Below, one piece after another: positions 34,901 through 42,988 of a stretch of 64,000 nt of DNA (position 1 is the stretch's first letter; each line of letters starts with the position of its first letter). The position numbers were made by a program, and so were the translations under genes. Under the pieces are notes generated by a model. It was not told the DNA's origin. It ran no database searches and saw only the letters and a list, made by a program, of their open reading frames with translations. The stretch spans positions 1-64,000 of the forward strand of contig CAAGCW010000009.1 in the NCBI GenBank assembly GCA_900768435.1, written 5' to 3'. The stretch is from an uncultured Collinsella sp. GTDB lineage: Bacteria > Actinomycetota > Coriobacteriia > Coriobacteriales > Coriobacteriaceae.

Positions 34901-35572
34901 CTCGGTCGCGGCCTTGCTTGCGCCCAGCGCCGATCGATAGGCATCGGCAAGGGCCGAGGTATCGGCCTGGCCGCGCGCCACGTGTACATCGTCCATGCCG
35001 CCCGGCAGCTGGCTCGATAGCTCCAGCAGGTCGCGCACCAGGCCTTTGATGGTGGTACCGGCGCCAAACGGCCCGCCCTCGCCCGCCATGGGATACCAGG
35101 CGTAGAGGCTTTTAAGCGAAGCGGCGAGCTCGGGGGCGGCATCGGGCGCCGTCGCGCGGGCCAGCACATGCTCGACAGCCTGATCCATAAGCTCATCGGT
35201 ATCGGTAAGCACCGTGAACTCGGGATCGATGCCCAGCTCCAGCGCGTGCGCGCGCAGGATACGCGAGCACATGCCGTGAATGGTCGAGATCCAAGCGTCG
35301 TCGACGGTCAGGGCCTCCTCGTCCATACCCTCGTCGATAAGCGCACGACGCACGCGGTCACGGATCTCGGCCGCGGCATCTTTGGTAAAGGTAATGGCGA
35401 GCACCTGATCCAGATGCTCGACAAACGGACCGGATTCGGGCGAGAGCGCATAGACGATGCGGCGCGTGAGGGTAAAGGTCTTGCCCGAGCCGGCACCTGC
35501 CGAGACAAACAGCGGGCGGTCGAGCGTTTTGACGACTTGCAGTTGTTGCGGCATCAAAGTCGAAAGATCCAT
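31949..35572 (-). CDS. addA: Helicase-nuclease subunit AddA
   Basis: A 1207-residue UvrD-type helicase with a C-terminal nuclease domain. Walker A is VSAGAGSGKTFTLTRRIV near the N-terminus, Walker B MIDEFQDTDQMQ, and MTVHASKGLEYPVV marks motif V. The nuclease core is ALVIDYKTGG near the end. With AddB it makes the AddAB complex for double-strand-break resection, the counterpart of RecBCD. It starts 3 bases after the addB stop. Confidence 0.93.
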   Translation of the reverse strand: MDLSTLMPQQLQVVKTLDRPLFVSAGAGSGKTFTLTRRIVYALSPESGPFVEHLDQVLAITFTKDAAAEIRDRVRRALIDEGMDEEALTVDDAWISTIHGMCSRILRAHALELGIDPEFTVLTDTDELMDQAVEHVLARATAPDAAPELAASLKSLYAWYPMAGEGGPFGAGTTIKGLVRDLLELSSQLPGGMDDVHVARGQADTSALADAYRSALGASKAATEKAQVALDAIDAFEASGKTMEDAARLMMSCSMPRASKAFPKEQVELLKAEAADAFINIVLACGGPALDALVGLARAVEAEYRALKADQSALDNNDLLRMAYEALRDYPAIRAAYEGRFKMVMIDEFQDTDQMQVDLIRYLTGAGERALCTVGDAQQSIYRFRGAEVEVFRRQERKVGSTTASETVATSDAPAGELVKLVRNFRSHDEVLRYVARVFDGETGGLMQGFLDLEPSDDREDKLKAKASRRQAIFVAGGSTQERTQAKARAIAERFQALVKADQPQGSMVLLLGRMTNADVYAQAFRDQGLDCVIAGGSVFAQAAEVQTVRALVCTLANPADTAQGLMPLLASPMFALGAQEFLALATKLDEQTGETSRRNIDVGIMSDSDVPGLQGLPLVTRAREVLRYALRRVGRDSFAAIARDVVNASGWFVRLAQRGPEGKAIAANVLKALDAVAEAEAELGNSPRSIALAFDRFLAGKEAPGALNEEGDGAVRIMTVHASKGLEYPVVAVAECFGVRKSSGAAQIGRVEGGAQVVALPARFDGVKLADGTFAKGDDVKKQFEHAFKGKGTSLWLPPELMEDVCATGSPAEAFVRLRSDDLQLSLEERARLLYVAMTRARELVILAMDAGVSRGKVTAPTFDVETDLTYDVLRRILPTDALDMPQLDADRLVFDNSQPGDYELISLSDFTFGEQAFEANASLDAEGRLVRGDAEPEGAGADARAAVPGPADPEPDAFELVYPQAAGVRMGTCPFPARDSYSYSSIAAALHAEAEDRAAETRVPMDEAGDDAESDGSEMTDTDVAAVELTGNPMALGSAFHAACQWLIEMGADALPAERADALARLWCLTPEQRERFDVALDRWLKSAVRADLLAWPCVRSEVPFFSLGCEDEDIARYGAYAEGAIDALATNPADSSRALVIDYKTGGTPDETPEQLQGKHALQARVYADVLHKAGFEAVTVKFVRVEQADPANPCEPQVVTYNL

Positions 35573-35575
35573 GGT

Positions 35576-38500
35576 CTACACGTCCCTCCTTACAAACGTT
35601 CCTTCGTGGTTATACGAGCAGCGCGCATGCGCGGCCTGAGCCGACGTCTGGTCGACGGCGGCAACGTTGCCTGCCTCGAGCTCGCGCAGACGCTCGGCAA
35701 TGCCGGTCTCCACGCGATCGAGCAGCGCATCGAAGTCCATGTTGCCGCCCTCGCCGGGAAAGCCCTTCTTAAGGCCTGGGATGCGGCCGTCGCCGCGCTC
35801 TTCCTCGAGCAGCTCGGTGCTCGCGGCGCCGCGCAACGCCGGCTTGCCGCCCTTGGTCGAAAAGTAGAGCGCCGCGCGGGTGTCCAAATCCAGCGCCCGA
35901 CGCATGGCCTGGGCGTAGATGAGCGTCTGGGTATGTGGCGGCAACCAGCGCGGATCGTCGATGGGCGCCGTGCCCGACTCCTCGTCGCGCACCGTGGGGT
36001 CGGCGAGCTTAAACTCCTCGACACCCGAGCGATGCTTGTAGTCGATTACCACGGCGCGATTCTCGGCATCCACATCCACGCGGTCGATGCGCCCGCCGAG
36101 CGGCCAGCCGGCATACTCGACCTGGAGCTCGTTGAACGCAAACTCCAGGTAGCGCGGCGCGAAGGGCGCGAGCGCCTCGGACTCGTAGGCAAGAACGCCC
36201 TCCAGCTGCGGCAAAATCTCGGCCACCTGGCGCTCCTCCACCGGGGAGAGCGGCACGAGCGGGCCCTCGGTACCGCGCTTGCCCGCATGCTCGGCCAAGG
36301 TCTCGTCAAAGACCTCGCGCAGCAGCTCCTTCGCGCGTGGCAGATTCATGGGTGTCACGCGCTCCATGCCCTCCTGGGGCAGACGGGCATGCAAGTGTTC
36401 CAGCACGTCGTGGACAAAGTTGCCCTTCTCCATATTGCCAAAGCCAGCGTCGATCGACTGGGGCTTCACGCGGTACGAGACGAACCAGCATAGCGGGCAG
36501 GTCGAATAGGCCTCGATCTGCGAGGCAGACGTCAGGCGCGGCACCAGCGGCGCATCCTCGCCCTCGCCATCGCGACGACGCAGGACCAAATACGGAATGG
36601 CTTCATCGCTCAGATGCTGAGGAGCTTCGCAGGTCACGCGCTCGCGCCTAAGACCTTCGCCTGCCGCGGGATCGAAGTCCCTTACGATATCGCCCTCACC
36701 CACACACTTCGCCTTGTCGGCGCCAACGGCCTTAGCGTCGTCAGCGGCCTTGTCGGCGTCAGCGGCCTTAGCATCGTTAGCGGCCTCGGCATGCGCCCGT
36801 AACTCGGTCCACACGGCCGCCGGATAGCACTCGCGCGCCTGACGATCGTGGGTCACACGGGCGAGCGTAACCGGACCACGCGACGCTTGTATCGCGCGGC
36901 CAAAGCGTGCGCGCAGCAAGGCCGCAGGCTCAAGCGTCACGCCCTCGCGACCGAGGCTCGCCGTCAGCGTGGTCAGCGGCCCCTCTTCGTGTGAGAGCGG
37001 ATAGCTGTCCAGATCGACATCGGCAAACAGCACGGCATCGTAGCTGCCGGGGCGCAGAGCCGCCGCATCGGCAAGCGAAGCAAAGCGAACCTGGGCGCGT
37101 GGCGCACGGTCAACCTCGTAGGTCTCGTAATCGTAGGCGGCACTACGCTTGTCCACCTTGGTTCGAATGTCATCGAGCACGGGCACGGTCGCGGCCTGCG
37201 ACACGTCGAGCGCACGGGCGCCATTCATAAGGATGTCGATGACGTGGCGCAGCAGGGCCACCTCCGCCTGGCGACGGGCCTGACCGTCGAGACCGCCAAG
37301 TGCGCGATCGGGCAACGCCTCGGCGACGGCGAGCATTGCCTTGAGCGCCGTCACGGGCTTGTCGCGCCACAGCGCCTGGAACACGTCCGAGACCACGCAT
37401 GGCACGTTCTTAAACCAGTTCTCGTCGCTCGCCGCCTTGCGGGCGCCCCTCACCTGGCCTTGGACGCTCTGAAGCAGGCTCTTAACGCCCGCGGTAGTCT
37501 TGCTGCGCGAAAGACGCATATTCTTATCGAAGGTACGGGCATTGACGGCATCGGCGCCCGAAAGCGGACTGTAGATCCAGTCGGTAAGCTCCGGCGCGGG
37601 CCACCACTCGGTCTTTGACGCCGCACCCTCATCGGCGGCCTTCATGCGCTCGATCAGGCCGGCAAGCGCCGTGAACTGCCTGCCCGCAATGGATTGGGAA
37701 AACGCCGTGAACTCGGCCGTCTCGGCAGCAACGTGGCGCGCCGCCAAACGAGCGGCAAGCTCGCCGAACAGCTGGGGTGCCCGGGCGGACACCACGAGTA
37801 CGCGCACGGGGCCGGCGGGTGTTGCAGCAGCTTTATCGTCCTTGGACTCCTTGTGCGCTTTCACCAACTTATCGATGACGTCCGCATAAGCATGGGCACG
37901 GGCATGGGGGCCGGCGACCTCAATAAAGGCAGGCTGAGCAGCGGACTTGGAGGTAGTCTGGGGCGCGGCGGCGCCCTCCCCCAGCGGCGCGATCTCAAAC
38001 AGCACACCGCGGACATCAAATGCCGCGGCAAGCTCCTCGCGCATCGCCGCTTGCTCGCGGGCAAGCAGCACGACAACCTCTCCCCCGTTGTTTGCCACGG
38101 CGGACAGCAGCTCGAGCAGGCTATACGTAAATGACGTGACGCCGCGCACGCAAACGGCGCGGACGCACCCCGGCAGGTTGTCGGCCAAAGCGCCGGCCAT
38201 AATGTCAGCCGCCTCGCAGGGCTCGACCATATCTCGACGGTCCAAACCGCGCGCATAGGCGCACAAAAGTTCAAACACGCGAGCCTCGGCGTCGCTTTTG
38301 GGCTTGGGCTTGCAAACGTTGTCGCAGCAACGCTCGGCACCTGTCCCTGCCACACCCGGCAGCACATCGCGAGCCATACGCGCGAGCATATGCACCGTGC
38401 CCTGGCTGCGCGAAAGCGGCTGCAGGTCGGCGTCGTCGAGACGCGCTACCATGTCCGAAAACAGCATCTGGCGCTGCAGGTTGTCGACGAAACCGCGCCC

Positions 38501-38728
38501 GTCGCCCAAAAGCTCCCAAAGCGAGCGAAGCCACGATGTAGGCGTCTTGTAGTCAATACCCAGCGAAACGCCGGCTTCCGCCGCATCATGACGGCACAGG
38601 TCGAGCTCGGCAAACGTTGGCGCCAGCAGCACGGCACGTCCATGGCGGGCAACCAGGTCGGCAAGCAGCGCCGCCTCGGCATCGCTCAAATCCGCGCCGG
38701 CGTTGGTGGTATAGATTCGAACAGGCAT
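35576..38728 (-). CDS. addB: Helicase-nuclease subunit AddB (PD-(D/E)XK nuclease)
   Basis: A 1050-residue AddB-type protein: an inactive helicase-like N-terminal half and a C-terminal nuclease (NFVHDVLEHL, AVVIDYKHRSG, QTLIYAQAM). A CPLC pair (YSTCPLCWF) precedes the nuclease domain. The C-terminal Cys cluster that binds 4Fe-4S in B. subtilis AddB is reduced here to a single Cys (ARCSYNHEG), so the cluster may be missing or different. Residues about 645-675 are an Ala/Asp/Lys repeat insert (ADKAADDAKAVGADKAK). RBS GGAGG lies close to the ATG. First gene of addB-addA. Confidence 0.9.
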   Translation of the reverse strand: MPVRIYTTNAGADLSDAEAALLADLVARHGRAVLLAPTFAELDLCRHDAAEAGVSLGIDYKTPTSWLRSLWELLGDGRGFVDNLQRQMLFSDMVARLDDADLQPLSRSQGTVHMLARMARDVLPGVAGTGAERCCDNVCKPKPKSDAEARVFELLCAYARGLDRRDMVEPCEAADIMAGALADNLPGCVRAVCVRGVTSFTYSLLELLSAVANNGGEVVVLLAREQAAMREELAAAFDVRGVLFEIAPLGEGAAAPQTTSKSAAQPAFIEVAGPHARAHAYADVIDKLVKAHKESKDDKAAATPAGPVRVLVVSARAPQLFGELAARLAARHVAAETAEFTAFSQSIAGRQFTALAGLIERMKAADEGAASKTEWWPAPELTDWIYSPLSGADAVNARTFDKNMRLSRSKTTAGVKSLLQSVQGQVRGARKAASDENWFKNVPCVVSDVFQALWRDKPVTALKAMLAVAEALPDRALGGLDGQARRQAEVALLRHVIDILMNGARALDVSQAATVPVLDDIRTKVDKRSAAYDYETYEVDRAPRAQVRFASLADAAALRPGSYDAVLFADVDLDSYPLSHEEGPLTTLTASLGREGVTLEPAALLRARFGRAIQASRGPVTLARVTHDRQARECYPAAVWTELRAHAEAANDAKAADADKAADDAKAVGADKAKCVGEGDIVRDFDPAAGEGLRRERVTCEAPQHLSDEAIPYLVLRRRDGEGEDAPLVPRLTSASQIEAYSTCPLCWFVSYRVKPQSIDAGFGNMEKGNFVHDVLEHLHARLPQEGMERVTPMNLPRAKELLREVFDETLAEHAGKRGTEGPLVPLSPVEERQVAEILPQLEGVLAYESEALAPFAPRYLEFAFNELQVEYAGWPLGGRIDRVDVDAENRAVVIDYKHRSGVEEFKLADPTVRDEESGTAPIDDPRWLPPHTQTLIYAQAMRRALDLDTRAALYFSTKGGKPALRGAASTELLEEERGDGRIPGLKKGFPGEGGNMDFDALLDRVETGIAERLRELEAGNVAAVDQTSAQAAHARCSYNHEGTFVRRDV
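36716..36793. repeat. Short imperfect repeats inside addB
   Basis: Imperfect direct repeats of AGCGGCCTT(A/G)(T/G)CG within addB encode an Ala-Asp-Lys rich, probably unstructured insert. Repeats of this kind expand and contract by slippage. Confidence 0.6.
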
Positions 38729-38810
38729 GGTCCTCCACTCAAACCGTTCGCAATATTCAATGCTTCCATCCTACCCGCCCGCGCGGACAGATTTGCCCCA
38801 CGCCAACAGA

Positions 38811-38899
38811 TTTGACCCCTTGGAGACGGAGGAAAATGGATCACCGAGGAGGTCAGTCTAACCCAGTGATCCGTTTTCCTCCGTCCCCAAAGGATCAAA
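38811..38899. repeat. Long inverted repeat between yerC-like gene and addB
   Basis: Arms of 34 bases (38811-38844 and 38866-38899) pair with about four mismatches around a 21-base loop. The arms contain GGAGACGGAGGAAAA and its complement TTTTCCTCCGTCCCC. A related single arm stands at 51620-51648. It has no coding content. It directly follows the terminator of the yerC-like gene on the minus strand. Confidence 0.75.
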
Positions 38900-38922
38900 A
38901 AACCGCCCCCGAAGGGACGGTT
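38897..38922 (-). terminator. Terminator of the yerC-like gene
   Basis: On the minus strand, AACCGTCCC pairs with GGGGGCGGTT around TTC (minor mismatches) and is followed by TTTTTT, 26 bases past the stop. Confidence 0.75.
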
Positions 38923-38948
38923 CTGCGCAATTCGTTTTTACCGCTGGC

Positions 38949-39248
38949 CTACTCGCCATCCTCCAGCTTGATGAGGATCTTGCGATAGCCGCCGTACTCG
39001 CCGTTGAGTGCCTTTGAAACGCGGCTCACCGTAGTGGACGAAGCGCCGGTGCGGGCCTGAACCTCAACATAAGGCTCGCCCTCATCCAGATAACGCGCAA
39101 CCTGCAGACGTTGCGAAAGATCGCAGATCTCGCGCGGCGTGCAGATATCGGTCAAAAACGCCTGGATATCCTTCTCGTCATCCAAAAGACTAAATGCGTG
39201 GACCAGCTGCTTGACATCAGGCTTGTCAAACATGTTCTCGATATTCAT
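38949..39248 (-). CDS. YerC/YecD family TrpR-like DNA-binding protein
   Basis: A 99-residue protein with the TrpR-superfamily helix-turn-helix: FLTDICTPREICDLSQRLQVARYLDEG, then VQARTGASSTTVSRVSKALN and GGYRKIL. This matches the YerC/YecD group of stand-alone regulators. Target unknown. It is a single gene with its own terminator. Confidence 0.92.
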   Translation of the reverse strand: MNIENMFDKPDVKQLVHAFSLLDDEKDIQAFLTDICTPREICDLSQRLQVARYLDEGEPYVEVQARTGASSTTVSRVSKALNGEYGGYRKILIKLEDGE

Positions 39249-39572
39249 CGATCACCGCCAAACCCGCCAAAAGGCATCGAAGTTGATACTGACATCGGGC
39301 ATCGTTCGCCCGTTCTATGCAATAGGGCAACGCCTGTGGCTTTTGCCCGTAGCAGTTTAGCACACCACCAAACTAAAGCGACAAGACTCTCTGCCAGCGG
39401 CGCATTTTCTAGGACGAACGCCGTTTCGAAACCGAATGCGCACGTAAGCTCCACGAATATCTGAGACAATGGGCGGCCGAACAAGGCGGCACACCCGAGC
39501 GGCCGTCCAAGCTGCCGCAGCAAACCGCTTCACGCGACACCGACGCACCCTGCGCAAGAAAGGATTCACACC
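39249..39572. other. Divergent intergenic region, yerC-like / holin-like
   Basis: This 324-base gap lies between a minus-strand regulator gene and a plus-strand membrane protein gene, so it should contain both promoters. No ORF with coding character, no RNA motif and no strong repeat were seen. An AAGAAAGGA RBS precedes the ATG at 39573. Confidence 0.4.
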
Positions 39573-39938
39573 ATGCGCTTTATGCTTAACTGGCTCTTTA
39601 CCTCGATCGCCATCGCGATTGCCACGTTCCTCGTCCCCGGCATCCAGCCCTTCGGTTTTGCCGAGGCCTGGGTCTGTTTCGCCTTCGTGGGACTGTTCCT
39701 GAACATCGTCGATTCGCTCGTCAAGCCGTTCCTGACGGTTATCTCGCTGCCGCTCACGATCATTACGCTGGGTATTTTTCAGCTCGTAGTCAACAGCTTT
39801 ATGCTCGAGCTGGCCAGCTATCTGTCGGTCAATCTGCTGGGCGCGGGTATCTCCATCGCCAGCTTTGGATCGGCCTTTATGGGCAGCATCCTGGTGTCCA
39901 TCATGCGCAGCATTCTCGATAGCATCGCCGAGGGCTAA
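39573..39938 (+). CDS. Four-TM phage holin family (superfamily IV type) membrane protein
   Basis: A 121-residue protein with four hydrophobic segments: residues about 4-22, 30-50, 55-85 and 95-115. ATFLVPGIQPFGF and NIVDSLVKPFLTVISLPLTIITLGIF are typical of the chromosomal holin-like family (Pfam PF04020). No phage genes surround it, so it is a housekeeping membrane protein rather than part of a lysis cassette. Function unknown. RBS AAAGGA is 9 bases upstream. Confidence 0.88.
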   Translation: MRFMLNWLFTSIAIAIATFLVPGIQPFGFAEAWVCFAFVGLFLNIVDSLVKPFLTVISLPLTIITLGIFQLVVNSFMLELASYLSVNLLGAGISIASFGSAFMGSILVSIMRSILDSIAEG

Positions 39939-39979
39939 AACGGCCATTCCGGCCGCGCCCGTCTCAACAGCCCAAAACG

Positions 39980-40017
39980 AAGGCCGCCCATCACAAAAAT
40001 GGGCGGCCTTCTTATTT
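39980..40017 (+). terminator. Terminator after the holin-like gene
   Basis: An 11-base perfect stem, AAGGCCGCCCA with TGGGCGGCCTT, loop TCACAAAAA, tail CTTATTT. Confidence 0.88.
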
Positions 40018-40080
40018 GCCAAGTCTCAAAGGGCGAGAGAATCTGCCATTTCCACCCTGTCCCCACATGGCAGGTGTGGG

Positions 40081-40509
40081 TTAGATGACGTAGTCGTAGC
40101 CTTCATTGGGAGCGACAAGTTGATCGAGCGTCACACCGTCGAGGTAGTCGTTGATGAGCTTGTCAAGGTTCTTCCACACGTCGAGCGTGGGGCACTCATC
40201 AGATCGCGAGCAACCCTTGCAGTCGCCATCCAGGCAGGCGACCGGCGCCAGGCTGCCCTCGGTCAGGCGCAAGATCTCGCCCACCGTGTACTGCTCGGGC
40301 GGGCGCGTAAGCACGTAGCCGCCGCCCTTGCCGCGCATGCCCGAGAGCATGTTGGCGCGCACGAGCGTAGCCAGAATATTCTCGAGGTACTTCTCCGAAA
40401 TACCCTGACGCGCCGCAATCTCTTTAAGCGGGATACGGCCTGTCGCCTGGTGCTCGGCCAGGTCGACCATAACGCGCAGGGCATATCTGCCCTTTGTGGA
40501 AACCAACAT
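40081..40509 (-). CDS. Rrf2 family transcriptional regulator
   Basis: A 142-residue Rrf2 protein: MLVSTKGRYALRVMVDLA, a winged-helix motif (IPLKEIAARQGISEKYLENILATL), and GGYVLTRPPEQYTVGEILR. Four Cys (CLDGDCKGCSRSDEC) sit where IscR-type members bind an Fe-S cluster. It is divergent from cysK, which suggests control of cysteine or Fe-S metabolism, as with CymR/IscR. This is inference from position and family. Confidence 0.92.
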   Translation of the reverse strand: MLVSTKGRYALRVMVDLAEHQATGRIPLKEIAARQGISEKYLENILATLVRANMLSGMRGKGGGYVLTRPPEQYTVGEILRLTEGSLAPVACLDGDCKGCSRSDECPTLDVWKNLDKLINDYLDGVTLDQLVAPNEGYDYVI

Positions 40510-40760
40510 ATATAGCTGCCTTTCGGTCTTTTAATTCGTAGAAATTCTAGCCGAAAAATTGGTTTTGAAAATACCTATTCCCGTCAAGATGGTTAATCGA
40601 CTCGTAATAATCTTCTATTTCCTATTGCGTTACTAGGCTTTACTGTCTACCATGCTTGCCAACAGCAAAACGAACAACCTATAAGGTTTGTGGGTTTCGC
40701 TGTCACACACACCGTAAAACCACACGGTATCCAGTCATTTGAACACTTTGGAGGTTCACC
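40510..40760. promoter_or_regulatory. Divergent promoter region, rrf2 / cysK
   Basis: An AT-rich 251-base gap between the divergent Rrf2 regulator and cysK genes. It contains AATACCTATT, GGTTAATCG and TAATAATC elements of the kind bound by Rrf2-family regulators, but no clear dyad. No ORF is seen. A TTTGGAGGTTCACC RBS leads cysK. Confidence 0.5.
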
Positions 40761-41699
40761 ATGAGCAATGTTTACACGTCCATCGATCAGCTTATCGGCC
40801 ACACCCCGCTTCTGGAGCTCACCCACTTCGAGGCCGACGAGGACCTCAAGGCCCGTGTGCTCGTCAAATTGGAATACTTCAACCCCGCCGGGTCCGTCAA
40901 AGACCGCGTCGCCAAGAACATGATTGACGAGGCCGAGAAGGCCGGCAAGCTCGTGCGCGGTGGCGACTACACCATCATCGAGCCCACGAGTGGCAACACC
41001 GGCGTCGGCATCGCCTCGGTGGCGGCGGCCCGCGGCTACAAGGTGATCATCACTATGCCCGAGACCATGTCCGTCGAGCGCCGCAAGCTCATGCAGGCAT
41101 ACGGCGCACAGCTCGTGCTCACCGACGGCTCCAAAGGCATGAAGGGCGCCATCGCCAAGGCCGAGGAGCTGCAGAAGGAGACCCCCAACAGCATCATCGC
41201 CGGCCAGTTTGTGAACCCCGCCAACCCCGCCATCCACAAGGCCACGACCGGCCCCGAGATCTGGGACGACACCGACGGCAAGGTCGACATCTTCGTCGCC
41301 GGCGTTGGCACCGGCGGCACCGTGACCGGCGTGGGCGAGTTCCTCAAGGAGCAAAACCCCGAGATTCAGGTCGTCGCCGTCGAGCCCGCCACCTCCCCGG
41401 TGCTCTCCAAGGGCCAGGCCGGCCCGCATAAGATCCAGGGTATCGGTGCCGGCTTTGTGCCCGACGTCCTCGACACCCAGGTCTACGACGAGATCATCCC
41501 CGTCGAGAACGACGACGCCTTTGCCACCGGCCGCGCCGTGGGCCACAAGGAGGGCGTGCTCGTGGGCATTTCGTCCGGCGCCGCCGTGTGGGCCGCACTG
41601 CAGCTGGCCAAGCGCCCCGAGAACGAGGGCAAGACCATCGTGGCGCTGCTCGCCGACACCGGCGAGCGCTACCTGTCCACGGCACTCTTCCAGGACTAG
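40761..41699 (+). CDS. cysK: Cysteine synthase A (O-acetylserine sulfhydrylase)
   Basis: A 312-residue PLP enzyme with FNPAGSVKDRVAKNMI (PLP Lys), EPTSGNTGVGIASVAAARGYK, the phosphate loop GVGTGGTVTGVGEFL, and GISSGAAVWAALQLA. It joins O-acetylserine and sulfide to make cysteine. Strong RBS TTTGGAGG. Regulated, by inference, from the adjacent Rrf2 protein. Confidence 0.96.
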   Translation: MSNVYTSIDQLIGHTPLLELTHFEADEDLKARVLVKLEYFNPAGSVKDRVAKNMIDEAEKAGKLVRGGDYTIIEPTSGNTGVGIASVAAARGYKVIITMPETMSVERRKLMQAYGAQLVLTDGSKGMKGAIAKAEELQKETPNSIIAGQFVNPANPAIHKATTGPEIWDDTDGKVDIFVAGVGTGGTVTGVGEFLKEQNPEIQVVAVEPATSPVLSKGQAGPHKIQGIGAGFVPDVLDTQVYDEIIPVENDDAFATGRAVGHKEGVLVGISSGAAVWAALQLAKRPENEGKTIVALLADTGERYLSTALFQD

Positions 41700-41811
41700 A
41701 GCTCTCGTTCTTAGAACGAGTCCAAGGCACGCCGGTCTCCCCTCTCTTCTGGCAGCCTGAGCTCATCCCAACAGGGTGTCCCACAGGACGCCCGAACTTG
41801 CTACAATGTCT

Positions 41812-41850
41812 GCGGCGCGGAACCAGCCTCCCGCGCCGCTTTTCTTTTTT
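41812..41850 (+). terminator. Terminator of cysK
   Basis: A perfect stem, GCGGCGCGG with CCGCGCCGC, loop AACCAGCCTC, tail TTTTCTTTTTT. A -10-like TACAAT at 41802-41807 lies just upstream, so a promoter for mnmA would start at the stem itself; the arrangement could attenuate mnmA, but simple termination of cysK is the likeliest reading. Confidence 0.82.
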
Positions 41851-41879
41851 GGCCACATGCCACCAAGGAGAACCTCCCC

Positions 41880-42980
41880 ATGCACAACAAGCGCGTGCTC
41901 GTCGCCATGAGCGGCGGCGTCGATTCCAGCGTGACCGCGTATCTGCTCAAAAGTCAGGGTTACGAATGTGTCGGTGCCACCATGCGCCTCACCTGCCCCG
42001 CGCCCGATCCCGCCACGGGCATGAGTAAGGTCGACCACGACATCGCCGATGCAAAGGCCGTCGCCGAGCGCCTGGGGATACCCCATCACGTGCTCGACTT
42101 GCAGCAAACCTTCGACCGCAACGTTGTCGAGCGTTTTATGAACGCCTACCAGGAGGGGCTGACGCCCAATCCGTGCATTATCTGCAACCGCCACATTAAG
42201 TTTGGCGCGCTGCTCGATGCAGCGCTGGACATGGGCTGCGACTACATCGCCACGGGCCATTACGCCAAAACAAGCCAGGCGGCAGACGGCACCTGGCAGC
42301 TGCATCGCGGCGAGGACCCCAAAAAGGACCAGAGTTACTTTTTGTATTCGCTTACGCAGGAGCGTCTGGCGCGCACGATTTTTCCGCTGGCGGGTCTGGA
42401 CAAGGAGCGCGACGTGCGCCGGATTGCCGCCGAGCAGGGCTTCATCAACGCCCGGAAGGCCGAAAGCGAGGATATCTGCTTTATTCCAGACGGTAACTAC
42501 GCGGGCTATATCGAGCGCCGCTGCGGACATCCCGCTGCACCGGGCGACATTGTGTGGCGCGACGGCAGCGTGGTCGGGCGCCACAACGGCGCGCTGCGCT
42601 ACACCATCGGCCAGCGCAAAGGCCTGGGCGTCGCGATGGCGCATCCTGTGTATGTGACGGACGTCGACGCCGCTAACAACACCGTGCATCTGGGCGAGGC
42701 CGAGGACCTGACGGCCACGGCGCTCACGGCCAACGACTGGATTTGGAGCGCCCCTGCCGACCACATGGAAGCCGAGCTGGATGCCGGCGGCATCCGCGTG
42801 GGCGCCAAGTACCGCTACCGACAGAAAGACCAGGCAGCGATCCTTACGTGCGGCGAAGACGGGCAAATGTTGCTGACCTTTGACGAGCCGCAGCGCGCCA
42901 TCGCCCCCGGCCAAGCCGTTGTAGTCTATCGCGGCGACATCGTCCTGGGCGGCGGCACCGTGACCGGCGCACTTAAGTAG
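41880..42980 (+). CDS. mnmA: tRNA 2-thiouridylase MnmA
   Basis: A 366-residue protein with the PP-loop MSGGVDSSVTAYLL, the first catalytic Cys in TPNPCIICNRHIKFG, the second in ICFIPDGNYAGYI, and GQRKGLGVA. It thiolates U34 of tRNA-Lys, -Glu and -Gln in the cytoplasm. RBS CAAGGAGAACC. Single gene following the cysK terminator. Confidence 0.96.
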   Translation: MHNKRVLVAMSGGVDSSVTAYLLKSQGYECVGATMRLTCPAPDPATGMSKVDHDIADAKAVAERLGIPHHVLDLQQTFDRNVVERFMNAYQEGLTPNPCIICNRHIKFGALLDAALDMGCDYIATGHYAKTSQAADGTWQLHRGEDPKKDQSYFLYSLTQERLARTIFPLAGLDKERDVRRIAAEQGFINARKAESEDICFIPDGNYAGYIERRCGHPAAPGDIVWRDGSVVGRHNGALRYTIGQRKGLGVAMAHPVYVTDVDAANNTVHLGEAEDLTATALTANDWIWSAPADHMEAELDAGGIRVGAKYRYRQKDQAAILTCGEDGQMLLTFDEPQRAIAPGQAVVVYRGDIVLGGGTVTGALK

Positions 42981-42988
42981 CCGCGGGT

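Noticed and set aside
39573..39938. Holin-like gene as a sign of a prophage
   Set aside because: No phage structural, lysis or integrase gene lies nearby, and this holin family is widespread as a chromosomal single gene.
41802..41850. Attenuator controlling mnmA
   Set aside because: A -10-like TACAAT stands before the hairpin, but there is no leader peptide or alternative structure; a simple cysK terminator explains the hairpin.
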